Assembly: GCF_000003815.2 (NCBI RefSeq)
Contig: NC_049997.1
Location: 3,657,262 to 3,721,261, forward strand
Origin: Branchiostoma floridae
Taxonomy: Eukaryota; Chordata; Leptocardii; Amphioxiformes; Branchiostomatidae
Length of the DNA stretch: 64,000 bases
Direction of reading: 5' to 3'
The notes under the pieces were generated by a model, which did not search any database, was not told where the DNA came from, and saw only the letters and a list, made by a program, of their open reading frames with translations. The position numbers and the translations under genes are program-made. How positions within the stretch are numbered: the first letter of the stretch is position 1; the number at the start of each line of letters is the position of its first letter. This document shows positions 1-11,339 of the stretch, piece after piece.

Positions 1-29
1 TGTGCTCAATTTTTTTTTTGTCCTTTCAG

Positions 30-1614
30 CATGTCCATACACCAGGAGATCATCTGTGGCCTCTCGCACGAGGTTACCATAGCAGTCCTCCCCAGACTGA
101 ACATGGAGGAGCTGATGTTTGAACTCAACAGAAGGATTCAAAACCTAGACAAAGAAAACAGCATCAAGGACAGGCTGGTCAGTATCCTTAGGGATGTGAT
201 GTTGGAGGAATATCGTCAGGTGAAAAAGAAATCACAAATTAGTTCTCCAGACGAAATGAACATCCCAAAGGAACTTGAGCTTAATACAGACCAGGAACAG
301 CTGACTGGTAACATTGACAGTGCTGTTTTGTCTACGCCTACTGTTACCTCCCTGATACAACTGAATACTCATGATCACATTGAAGAAGAAGGCATTACTA
401 TGATGTCTTTGACTGAGGATGAAGCAGCGAAAGCTTGTCATGATGAGCTCAACATTGATTCTCCTACTTTCAGTCAGCCGGTGTTAGATACCATTAATCC
501 AAAGAGTAATTCTTCCACAGAGAAACTTTTGGAAGGAGATAAAACCTGTGAGGAAACGTCTTTGGCTTCTTGTGAGCTGTCCCCAGAACACAATGATGTA
601 CGTGAGTGGCAATACTATTTACCCGAGGATGATCAAATCGGGCAAGTTTCACAACAGCCAAACATGCACCATTTTGAACGTTGTACTGATGAGGGATCTA
701 GAGAGACGGGGTTCTCCAACAATGGACATGAACAAAGGGTAAAAGACAGTAGCGAGGATACACCTTTGGCTCCTTATGAACCAACTCTAGACCACAGTGA
801 AGTACATATCAAGATGGAATGCCATGTGTCCAAGGATTATCAAGTCAGGCAAAGTACTAAACCATCCAGCTCAGATCATCTCGTCGACAGACAATCAGGT
901 TCCATCAACAGTGGACATGAACAAAGTAAGGACCAAAGTGACAAACACAATGATATTCTGGCTTGTGAGGAGATGTCGTCCCTTGCTCCATTCAATAACA
1001 TCCAAACCAATCACAAACCCTATGTTTGTAACGTATGCGGATTAAGAACAATGTACCCACATAATCTAGCCAAACACATGCAGCGCCACACAGGAGAAAA
1101 GACTTTCATGTGCGGCGAATGTGGTTACAGGGCGTACCACAAATATCGTCTTGTTGAACACATGAGAACACACACCGGCGAGAAACCGTACAAGTGTAAT
1201 CTATGCAGCTTCAAAGCTGCATTTAAAGGTGGACTACGCAAGCATATGAAAAACCACGCCAATGGTAAACAAATTGATGCGCAACCTTACAGCTGTGCAA
1301 TATGTGACCACAGGACCTATCGAATGTCAGACATGAAACGCCATATGAAAGCGCACACTGGTGACACTGAGGTGAAACCATATGAATGTGAAGAATGTGA
1401 CTACAGGACAACCCACAAAAAACTTCTTACCAGACATAGGAAGCGTCACACCGGTGAGAGGCCTTATAGGACATCTCACAAGCTCACTTCCACTTTAGGC
1501 ATGGGTGTCACACCGGTGAGAGACCCTACAAAACAGCTCACAGATAAAGGAGGTGTCACACCAGTGAGCGACCCTACAGGACAGCTCACAAGCTTACCGT
1601 TACTCCAGGCATAG
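30..1614 (+). CDS. C2H2 zinc-finger protein, last coding exon
   Basis: A pyrimidine-rich tract ending in AG at 28-29 is a good splice acceptor, so the exon starts at 30 and the ATG at 31 may be either the true start or internal. The reading frame gives 527 residues. Residues 1-330 are acidic, low in recognisable domains, with a helical stretch near 25-65. Five C2H2 fingers follow at about 331-353, 359-381, 387-409, 419-441 and 451-473, joined partly by TGEKP-type linkers; the linker before finger 4 is longer. All Cys and His ligands are present. Such proteins normally bind DNA in the nucleus. The last ~54 residues are a frameshifted reading of further linker copies rather than a domain. No ortholog can be assigned; amphioxus has large finger families. 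Convergent with the glycosidase gene downstream. Confidence 0.85.
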
Positions 1615-1735
1615 GAAGCGTCACAACGGTGAGAGACCCTACAGGACAGATGACAAACTCACTTCTACTTCAGACATGGACAGTGTCACTCCAGTGAGAT
1701 ACCTTACAGATCAGCTTACTACACATAGGAGGCAT
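1447..1735 (+). repeat. decayed zinc-finger linker repeats
   Basis: Near-copies of the finger linker (coding for HTGERPY in the parent frame) recur at about 1447, 1507, 1557, 1622 and 1687. Spacing is 50-65 bases instead of the 84 of an intact finger, and the Cys-Cys half of each finger is gone. Copies after the first are out of frame with the ORF, which ends inside the array at 1614. This is what remains of a longer finger array. Confidence 0.75.
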
Positions 1736-1740
1736 AATGC

Positions 1741-2520
1741 CATTAGAGATTATGCAGTTATCAAGAGTGTGACTGCATCGATGTACTTAGTACTTAAAAT
1801 TATCTTTTAGAAAGCCTTCTTTTTATCATTTTGAAAGTCTAAATGAAAATGATGAAAAATGATCAGTCAAACATTTAGACTCTGATACAGTATAACAGAT
1901 CTAGAACATCAATGATTTTATTCATTCCTGAATGTTTCAGCAGGGCACATCCTTCCATGATATATTGATATACTAGTATCTACAATGTAGGTAAATGATA
2001 GTAGTTTTTATGCAACATATTCAGACAAAATTTCACTTTAATTTCATTTAATGTCAGCATATCCTCATGATTCTAGTATAAATATTACATAAGGCAGACA
2101 AGGAAAGCTGTATTTTCTTTTAAATCACAGGTGGAGATTTTGCTCAACAAAAACAAAATATGCAGGAATCGAAAAAAAGAAGCCCGTCTAGACTAAAACG
2201 TTTTCACAATCTTATATCCATCTTGTCTACCACTGCATTGGTTTACTAGCACTCTATAGGTTCATAGCAAGTATAGCAAAATATACACAGTAAAAGATAA
2301 ACAGCACTGTGATTTTTACAACTTGTCTTCAGCATCAAATAAAACATAACTTGCTATAAAAAAGGACAAAATATGTACAAAATAACAATAAAAAATCACA
2401 AATATGTGCACTAATGTAGTATCTCTTTTTTCACAACTCTACATAAGCCTGTAAAATATCACTAGCAAGACAACTGAAGTCAATGACAACAACACTTTGC
2501 TTGCAAACCTTTTACAATTA
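1741..2520. other. convergent 3' flanks, no gene seen
   Basis: AT-rich DNA between the stop codons of the + strand zinc-finger gene and the - strand glycosidase gene. AATAAA hexamers on the + strand at 2338-2343 and 2387-2392 could serve the zinc-finger transcript. No coding potential was seen on either strand. Confidence 0.5.
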
Positions 2521-2522
2521 TT

Positions 2523-2646
2523 CTCCAAGCAGAGGTTGATTCGCGGAGATATAGTGGTAGTCGGTATTTTTACATGCTCGATCAGGAGCGAGCTGGTAAA
2601 AATCCTGACTACTACTATATCTGTGCGACTCAAGCTCTGCTTGGAG
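2523..2646. mobile_element. 124-bp foldback (MITE-like hairpin)
   Basis: Two arms of about 51 bases, 2523-2574 and 2596-2646, are imperfect reverse complements with roughly seven mismatches around a short loop. It lies just downstream of the glycosidase 3' end. A short non-autonomous DNA element is most likely; a structured 3' UTR hairpin is the alternative. Confidence 0.6.
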
Positions 2647-2739
2647 TATATTTTGCAATAGCTCTCTATATATGGGTATGTATCTTTTTATCTAGTGGCA
2701 TGACACACCACCTCTTATTACTCACACAACCTGAAACAT

Positions 2740-2976
2740 ACAAAAAAATCAACACTTGCTATCTTACACTACCAACAAATTTGTGTTTAAAAACAAGTTG
2801 TTATGTAAAATCTATACAAGTGTGAAGTAAGGCACTTCATCTAAAGCTACTGAGCTACAAAAAATTAACACTTGCTATCTTACAGTTACACTAGAAGCAA
2901 CAAGTTCGTGTTTAAAACAAGTTGATATGTAAAAATCTATACACGTGTGAAGTAGGCCACTTCATCTAATGCTACC
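2740..2976. repeat. tandem duplication of the glycosidase 3' end
   Basis: About 112 bases at 2740-2851 match 2857-2976 in direct orientation with small indels. The right copy contains the last codons and stop of the MYORG-like CDS; the left copy is a diverged duplicate of the same coding end plus flank, now downstream of the stop. Confidence 0.75.
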
Positions 2977-5966
2977 GGAATGTTCCTGGTCTCCCCACCC
3001 GCGTACGTTGCCCCGTCCCTCTCGTCCCGCCATTCCCCACCCCCCGGGAAGTACACCGTCCTGGCCCGAGCCCCCTGTTCCATCACCGGGGCGACCAGCA
3101 TGACACCACCGATCAGGAACTCATCATCGATGGTCTGAGCCATGATGTCATTTGGGTAGTGCCACCAGAGCGGCCTGACAATTGGTGCATACCGGTCTGC
3201 GGTTGGACCAATCACGGGGCTTCTAGAGATCTGAAGAACCAATGGAGTCACCTGGAAGAAAAAGCAGGGTCCATGTTTTAACATATTGCTTTTCACTAGA
3301 TCCATTCAACACATTACTAACAAGTACTGTAGGAGAATACTGTAAATGCAGAAATGTTCGCGGTGGTTTAATGTTCGCAGTTTTTGCGGTGGCCACTTCA
3401 CCGCAAATTTAGAACCACCGCAAACATTTTTCCTTGGCAGTTGGCAGTAAGAGACTACAGTGCATGGTGCTTCTGCAAACTTAAAACCACCAGGAAAAGT
3501 CCCTTTTCCTGCTACAGCGAAATTAAATCCCTTCTAACTTAAATGTATTTACAGTACTTATTAGATAGCTTTAAACAGTACTTGTAGCTAGATGTGGAAA
3601 ACTTAGGTGTGATAGGTCATACAATGTAAAATAACCAGCTGTTGCACCTGCAAAGCTGGTGTGTTGCACCAAAGAGTGGTTACACCGGCTGTACAGACAT
3701 AGACGCAGAAAACAAAAACATGATGATCTTTTCTGAACATTATAATGCCAATGGATAAGGGGTAAAATGGTATTAGTATGCAATACCATTGTATTGCAAG
3801 AACATAGACACTTATAGATAGATTATTTCTACAGTGCACATGACATGTACAGTACAAAAGTGGTTCATCATTTCCTGAGTATTTGGAAATACATTTAAGT
3901 GAAAAGTTAATTCTGTCTCCAGCTAGAAAAAAACACTATAGCTATTTTCTTACATTCTAGTTCATTAAGCATCTATTTCTTTCCATAAGTGGCACCTATA
4001 TTGCTATCAGTATTAACTAGAAGATGACATAATCTCTAAGCAGACCCTACGGTGCCATGAGATAGTATCAAAAGGAGTATAGCTGGCCAAAGCGTGTACA
4101 CAGTCCTAGGCCGGCTTCACTCCTCTGCCAGCTTTTGATACTTGATGCTACCATAATATCTGATTGAAGATGAGGCACATTTAGTTGGTAAAATATGGTC
4201 CCATTTCAAAAAGTTATGCCCTACCTCGTCTTCATGAATGGCGACAAATTTCTGAGCGATCTCCACCGTGTCGTAGTCAAACTGCCAGGGGGAGATGGAG
4301 AAGTGCATGCTGGGAAAGAAGGCCACCAGCTCCATCCACCGGATGTACAGCTCCTTGTCTGGGAATTCACTTCCTGGGAAGGAAATAAAACTTGTCATCT
4401 CATTTTATAATCTTATGCCATGTTGATTTGATTATATGGATGACATCCGCACGTGCATCAATCTGCAGCACTGATGATGGTTTGAATGGAGAGCTTTCAG
4501 CACCAAGGACAGACTCCTTTACTTTTGAGTGAAATACAAATAGATAGCGTTTATCTAAGCTTATCATTGAATTACTCGCATGTGTGATTACCTAGCTTTG
4601 TTCTGATATTCAAACAAGCACATACAAGATGATAATGAACAAACTACTGAAAAGGAACGGACATGGACAATGAACTATATTTTGTGCTACTACGTGTTTT
4701 GTACCATGTATATACATGTAGTGATGTATGTTGATAGTTTGATCGATTAGGACTGAAATAGTGTAATCTGCATCTCTTGTTTTATTTTTTATGACCCTTA
4801 CCTCTTCCCTCATGACCTCAACAAAAAGCAGCCTGCATTTTAGCTTTCATGAATAAACAAAGGTTCAGACAAACAAAGTTCTGTAGAAGCCTTACCCCCT
4901 ATTGGTGCCGGCAGCACATACGGGTACCCCAGCACCCCGAACAGCAGCATGGTGGGGATGACGGTCCTCAGTCCGTTGTCTCCTCCCCAGCTGGACCGCT
5001 TCTCCATCATCCGCAGGTACACGGCGAAACTCTGCGTGTTGTACGCGGTCCTCACCGCTGTCTGCACACCCAGGCTGGACACCATCTCTACCCACTTTGA
5101 GCTATGGATAGAGAGAGACCACATATGTAACGGTGTTGTTGTTTTGATGCAGGAAAACAAAACTCTGTCTCAGTTGTCCAGTCCTTATTTCTGTCTGCAT
5201 AACCAATTAATCACTATGTTATGCATATTACCTCCACATGTGTTTGTTTTAATGTGTCAACATCTCTGAATTTCCCCTAGTAAGCAAATGAAGTAGAATC
5301 GCCCTTGTCGCTTGGGTACAACTCCATATGCAACCTGAACGCATTTAAAATTTCCTACATTCCGCACACACGATGTGTAAATATGGCAAATTCAGATACA
5401 TTCACACGTTACCTGTAGACATTCGGGTTGACCAGGGGCTCGTGCGTGTAGTAGGGAATGTCAGGAAAGTACCGCGCCTCTCCCGCGTCAAAGTTGAAGG
5501 AGTCGACTGTCAGGTTCTCCCTGAGAAAGTGTAGCCGCGACAGGTACCACCTGCAGTAGATATCAACATCACTCGGTAATTATAAGTATATGTCCGTAAT
5601 CTTTCCTTAGTCTTCCGTTGTCTTGTGTCCATTATATCACCTGCACTGCCATCGACATCTCAAGAACTGACACCAACCTAACTGAGGCAAAGGGAATCAA
5701 ATCCCTGATGTAGCACAGAGTGAAGTGGATGACGCTCTTAAATCTGGTTCGTTGTGAAGCTCGACCAAAGTAAAGTATGAAAGTATATTCCTGTCACACA
5801 GCAGGGAAATAGATCGACCGACGACCTTGCGAGCTCTATATTTCATTAATGCGCACGGTGTTTCTTCGAACATCGCGCGATTTTTAGAGATTGGCCGATG
5901 TTGACAGGTACCTGAGCTCCGTCCAATGTGATAAATTCTAGACATCTGGACATTGTAACATTTAAT

Positions 5967-5999
<33 letters not shown>

Positions 6000-8900
6000 G
6001 TGGTACAATGACATCACACATACCTCCGTGCGTCAGGGTTGGTGACGTCCAGCAGACCTGCCACGCCCCTCCACCAGCGGACCAGGGCGGGCACGGGCGT
6101 GTCCAGGTTAGGATTGTTCGGGTCTAGATAAAACACGAAAATGAAACTAGAAATTTAACATAAAGCTCAAGCACAAAGCTTTGTGCATACATATATCGGT
6201 GCATGTGTAAGTACTTTACGTACGGTGACCACATCTGAACTGTGAGCAGCTACAATTGTGCTGCAGTACAATGTGAACCAGTCAGAATTGCCCCGAAAAA
6301 GGTGACAGATGGTCAACGAAACGTGGTTAGTGAGATTACATCAATCTATTAGTCCAGGTTATTGGCCTTGTTGGTTTGGATAGGGAGAAGAAGAAGAAAC
6401 GCCTTTAAACTTCTTTGTTACTGAAATGCAGCAATATGGTTTCTACACTTACCGTTTCTATGCAAGATCAAACTTAGCAAGGAGTCTGACCATTTCATGT
6501 CTTACGTTTATATCTGCTTTACCTGCTACTCTATTTCAACCTCTTAAGTTAAAGTAGCTTTTGATTTGCACTATAGCTACAAATTCATCGCTCCTTGTAT
6601 CTAGAACACTTCAGATACATGTATTTTATCTTCTCTGTAAAAGCAACATTTACCTGTCCTGACCAGGTACCCTTTCTCCACGCTCTCCCTGAAGGCTGCG
6701 GAGTCTGTGTTGATGAAGGGCGTGACCCACAGACTGACCTCTAACCCCTTCTGGTGCAGGTAGCCAATCAGATTGCTGGGATCCGGGAACTCGAACGCGG
6801 TTCTGTTGAAGGTCAAGTCGCCATATCTGCCCTCCCATGAGTCATCAATCAACATGTTACTCCTAAAGAAAAAAAGGTGAAGTGTTGACTGTCACTGACG
6901 TAAGATAGCAGATAGTATCTGAAACTCTGATAGTGCCTAAACGTTTTAGTTACTTGGGTGACTTTTTTGTTATGTACGTTTTGATGTAAGTTTTCAATGA
7001 CACGCGCTACCATTTCTAAGAAAAAAATAGCCCTTTTCCGCATGCAAATGAATTTTGGATATAAGGTATTCTTTACTGTAAATATTGGAATAAAGAATAG
7101 ATTGTGTCTCCTACTTCAGATGTACACTTTGCATGCTATGTCAATATCAAACTGCAAGCTTAATTGTGCTACATGAACCCATTATCTAATGATCATCCTT
7201 ATGCCATAAATCCTCAGAAAGTGTGTACATTTGTAATGCAAATGCTTCACAAGTGTTCAACTAATTATCGTTTACCTTGCACTATCATTTACGCTATATC
7301 TTCATTATTGTATGATATCAATGAGAAAGATGAAAACCAGTTAAAACCTGACGAACCCAGTTAGGTTGTAGTCCAGGATCTGGAAGGCGAATTCTCCAAC
7401 GCATTCTACTAATTATCGTTTAACAGTAGCATTTGGCATTTCATCTATATCGTCATTTGATCTATATTGTCATTATTGAATATTGTATAATAGTTATGAA
7501 GATCAAACGAACCCAGTTAAGTTGTAGTCGAAGATTTGGAATGCGAACTCTCCGACGGTAGTCTCGCTGATGTTGGGTCCGTACCGCGCCAAGGTGGACC
7601 AGACTGGGGACTCTAACATCCGCGTGTCAGGGACAGCTGAGAGAAAATGCAACAATAGCCAATGCTATAAAGGTATAGACAAGGATTTTTTTTAACCTCC
7701 TTGGTCTAGACTAGACAAAACATCTTCCGACGCTTGTAAATGGTATATGTATGTAATTTGTATATACATGAATGTAGAAGAACAATATTGCTTGACTTGC
7801 TTAAACCCAGTATGAATCCTTAGCAAAGTTACTGATACCATGGTTTAAACTGTGCAAAATTGGTATCACCATATCATTTGGTATCTGAATCCAGTTTTGT
7901 TTCAAAGCGAAGCCTGTTACAGCTAGACAAAGGTGTGTATCAGTCATTATTTTCATTCCTTAACAGACAGGTAAAATTAGACAAGACAAGTTTGTGCTGA
8001 ATCAATTAGAAGAATCTACATGAAAAATGGATAGAAGTATGGACAATGTCAAAGATATTACAGTTTCCGATATACTCTTTGGTCTATCTGTCACAGTGCA
8101 AAACATATGCATATAGTCAATCATTACACTAACCATTGAGTCTCCCATAGAAGCGGCTGTACATGTGTTCATGTATGTCCAGCGCGTTCCTTCCGGAACA
8201 CACGGTGTACTGCAGTACCGGTCTCCTGCCGCCAGGGTTCGGATACTCGGACGTGTAGTTGGCCATGAAGCAAAGTTTCCCGTCACCACTCTGGTTTATA
8301 CTGACGTGTAAGGGTGTGACGTCATCTACAACGATGGCGACACCCTGGAAAAAGGATACGATGACGAAATAAAACTGTGAGAAGCTGTCACCAAAACAAG
8401 AGCGAAGAAAACCATGTTACATGCACATTTCATTTCTGTAATTAGTTTTTGCCCATCTGCATACAATAATTATGTAAGACAATTATAAAAGACACAGTGT
8501 TACTTATCGTAGCCATATACGGCTATATATGTATACACGGAGCAATATTAATATGAAATTTTGTAACAACAAAAGAGGCTCAGAAATAAGAACATTTCAT
8601 TAATCAAACAAGGAAATGATTCATGATTAAGATATTGTGTTCTTTCGATGAAGTAGAAAGAACTTCAACTTGTAAAAATAGAGACGAATCTTGTTACAGC
8701 ATTTAGAGTAGGCAAAATTGTAGGCAGAATGCACAAGGCATAGGTATGGATTAATACATTTTCCTAAAGAGTCCTATGTAGTGCTAAATACGAGTCGTAA
8801 AAACCCATCTGCTGAGTTCTAGACGCTGGTTCAGGTCTACACACGAAATCAAATATTGTAAGCTTCTTATAGCTCAAAGTAGATGATACGTATCCACGTG

Positions 8901-11043
8901 TCCAAGTACCTTTGAAGAGAAGAAGAACCTGTCGGCGACATTCCCGTACGCAGTGAAGTTCTCCACCGGTGTGTCCGGAGGGAAGTCCCGCAATCTGAAG
9001 TCATTTGTCACGTAGGGCTGGAACAGGGAATACATTCAGATGGACATTTTGACTTGTAACCACATTCCACATGCTCACTGATCTAAATTACGTATTTATG
9101 TCTAGTTTGGAGATCAGTAGGCCAGAGTCGAAGGGATTTGTATGATGCCCTTAATTGCGATATACGTGTAACAAGAATATACCGTAATGATGCATAATCG
9201 CTTGAAAACTAAAACCCTCGAGCTCATTACTAGTATGATTGGTAGGTACTTTTCTGACAACAACATTCCTGTAACGAAATAATTGCACTGTGAAGTGGAT
9301 GTAACGTTAAATGTTAACAAATTGTCAACAACATATTAATATCCATTTATGTGGGCAATATTCTTTGTATTGAAAGCTTTGAGATCTTTTATCAGACATC
9401 ATTTAATGTACTAAACGTCTCTTTTCAGTAGCCCCCATAGCAGACTCTCTGGGCTCTTTTTCGTCTTTTTGGCTCATAATACACTTTTGCTGGCCGTTTC
9501 TTTTTGTACTGGATCGCTTGTACTGTCGTGTCACTAGTAGTACCAGCGACTCAGTACAAAAAGGAATGACCAGCAAAAGTGTATTATGAGCCAACAAAAG
9601 ACGAAAAAAAGGCCCACAGATCCCGCTATGCATGGAGGCTATCTTTTAAGCTAATCGTTGAGCGAGACTCCCTCCCCTACCTGCATGACTCCCGACCCGT
9701 TGTTGATCGGCCAGCGTTGCTGGTACATCTCGGGCCCACCGTACCAGTGCGCCGAGTCCACCATGAAGCAGTCTACGGGCCTCCAGCCGTCCTCCTCCGC
9801 CGACAGCGCCTGCCACGTCACGTTGGTGCAGTGGACGCCCTCCTCCTCCATAACGCGGTGCCGCAGCACGAGGGAGGCACGGTCCGGCCACTGGAAGCAG
9901 GCGTCCCCCGTACTGCAGGTGTACGGCTCCGGGCCCAGGTCTGCCCCTAACGTTCCTCTCAGAACCTCGGACGTACTAAGGTTTCTAAGGATGAAGGATT
10001 GACTGCAGGAGAAAATAGATAGTAAGAGGTAAACGTCACAACATAGGATAGGATATTCAACGCGAAATACATGTGCATGTATATGGTATTTATGCACAGA
10101 AGCGAGATGTCATTTAAACGGCGCAATGTAGCCAACATAAAATACAAGTTGATCAAGACAGGGGTTAGTTTACAAAAAAAACTATTGACTTTTTTTATCA
10201 TTCAGGAAGGCTAAGGCTAGAACAAAAGTATTTTATACTGTTATCATTTATTGTTATGTATGTACGGGGTTTTCCCCCAGGGATCTTTGAAGAACGCCGG
10301 TCAGGCGACATGTACCCCTGGATAAATAAAAATAAACAAACAAACAAACAAAAGTTATGGATTTTAAACAGTCTAAGGCATTGATCTCTCAATAGCGAAA
10401 TACAAATGTTAGAAAAGTTTTGAAAATCGTTTCCACTCCCCATTTTGCTATAAAAATTCCAACCGGCCAATTCCAACTGTGAGAAACGTTTCTACTCCCC
10501 ATTTTGCAACAAAAATTTTCCCAACTTAGGGCGCGGTCACATGGGATATGCGATCGTCGTACGATTTTGATGCCATAGGATTTTCAAGCAAGCCGTGACA
10601 GAAGCAACCACCAACATGGATCCAAAACAGCATTTTGTGTACCAAGACAGTTGAACTGTGCAGGAGACGTGCGTTTTTGTCCGAAATGCCCGAAGCTAGC
10701 GATTTTACGACGATCGCACGACCTATATATGACCACGCCCTTAGATACAAGTCATGATGAAGTTCATATTTACCTGGCACCGTCGTAATGTACGAGCCCG
10801 CCAAAGTCGACGACTAGCGGCTGGTATGTAAAGTTCCAGACCAGCACACCGGCCAGCCCCAGCGCCACAAATATCAGCAGCACGATTAGCGCACAGCGGG
10901 CCCGGCTGCGGGTACAGCACGGAGTCTTCTGCCGGGGAGGGGTGGAGGCGGACCGATGACTTCTCCGGCCCGTCCCGGTAGAGTAGCGGCCTCGGCTGGG
11001 AGGGCGACGGTAACTCCCATAGGGCGACGATGCCGAGCGGCGA
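2937..11043 (-). CDS. MYORG: MYORG-like GH31 family glycosidase (5' end missing)
   Basis: Eleven exons, each with GT/AG borders and matching phase: 10774-11043, 9681-10002, 8910-9017, 8134-8344, 7513-7636, 6654-6862, 6024-6123, 5413-5550, 4896-5101, 4225-4373, 2937-3251; together 716 residues plus stop, close to vertebrate MYORG (~714). A basic N-terminus precedes one hydrophobic segment (ALIVLLIFVALGLAGVLVWNF), giving a type II ER/Golgi membrane protein with a lumenal catalytic domain. The GH31 nucleophile motif SFNFDAGE is in exon 5413-5550; the acid/base is probably the Asp of SWGGDN in exon 4896-5101. HWYGGPEM, IDD, VRWWRG and PIVRPLWW also match the family. MYORG is reported to be an alpha-galactosidase; the substrate here is inferred. 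The first exon seen begins at a splice acceptor (phase 2), so the start codon is on an unfound exon above 11044. Confidence 0.93.
3340..3430. mobile_element. short foldback repeat in the last glycosidase intron
   Basis: AATGTTCGCGGTGGTTT at about 3353 is mirrored as an inverted partner ending near 3429, with a GC-rich 'gcggt/accgc' core. The unit looks like a short dispersed MITE. Confidence 0.5.
7259..7560. repeat. tandem intron-exon duplication in the glycosidase gene
   Basis: Unit 7259-7406 is a diverged direct copy of about 7408-7560. The right unit holds the 3' part of the real exon 7513-7636; the left unit holds a copy of the same exon end (coding GEFAFQILDYNLTG) with an identical donor, ACTGG|GTTCG, at 7357. 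The left copy lacks the upstream half of the exon and has a stop in frame just before it. Confidence 0.8.
9412..9652. mobile_element. 241-bp palindromic MITE in a glycosidase intron
   Basis: Arms of roughly 110 bases (about 9412-9530 and 9546-9652) are reverse complements with modest divergence, including a near-perfect stretch around CATAATACACTTTTGCTGG. Its right end is about 28 bases from the splice donor of exon 9681-10002. Confidence 0.75.
10198..10352 (+). mobile_element. LINE 3'-end fragment with (CAAA)n tail
   Basis: A short 3' UTR-like piece ending in AAATAAACAAACAAACAAAC at about 10325-10351. The tail resembles that of the reverse-transcriptase element ending near 21760 (AAATAAACAAACAAAC). 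The left limit is uncertain. Confidence 0.4.
10529..10740. mobile_element. 212-bp MITE, TTA target duplication
   Basis: Ends are inverted (GGGCGCGGTCACAT... / ...ATGACCACGCCC) with an inner inverted pair GCGATCGTCGTA / TACGACGATCGC. Direct TTA at 10526-10528 and 10741-10743 fits a three-base target duplication of the Harbinger type. Located in the first visible glycosidase intron. Confidence 0.75.
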
Positions 11044-11118
11044 CTGGACAAAAATCAAAGCAAAGTCAGTCCAAGAAGATGTAATTTTAGTTATGTTTCA
11101 TGTGTGACGTATCAATGC

Positions 11119-11330
11119 TACATCATCATCATCGGTCGGCTGCGGTGCAGGTGACTGTAAGTTTCTTCCAGGCCCTTCTGTCGGTAGCGATGGCGGATCC
11201 GCCTTGCAGTGATCTGCTTATCCCTCGTATATGCTACGTCACTCGTATAAAGACTACCTACCTAATCCCTTGACCAGTAGATTGTTGTGTGTGTGTGTGT
11301 GGGGGGGGGGGGGGGGAGGGGGGGACAAGG
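11119..11330 (-). mobile_element. LINE 3' remnant (11119-11235), then simple repeat
   Basis: On the - strand a short frame ends in a run of ATGATG trinucleotides, as in the 3' tail of RTE/CR1-type LINEs. At 11283-11330 follows a (TG)n tract and a G-rich run. The LINE call rests on weak similarity. Confidence 0.35.
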
Positions 11331-11339
11331 TAAACATAA

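Noticed and set aside
11049-11051. Start of the glycosidase at this point (MSSRR...)
   Set aside because: The codon is TTG, and TTTTTGTCCAG directly before the frame is a splice acceptor, so an upstream exon is needed.
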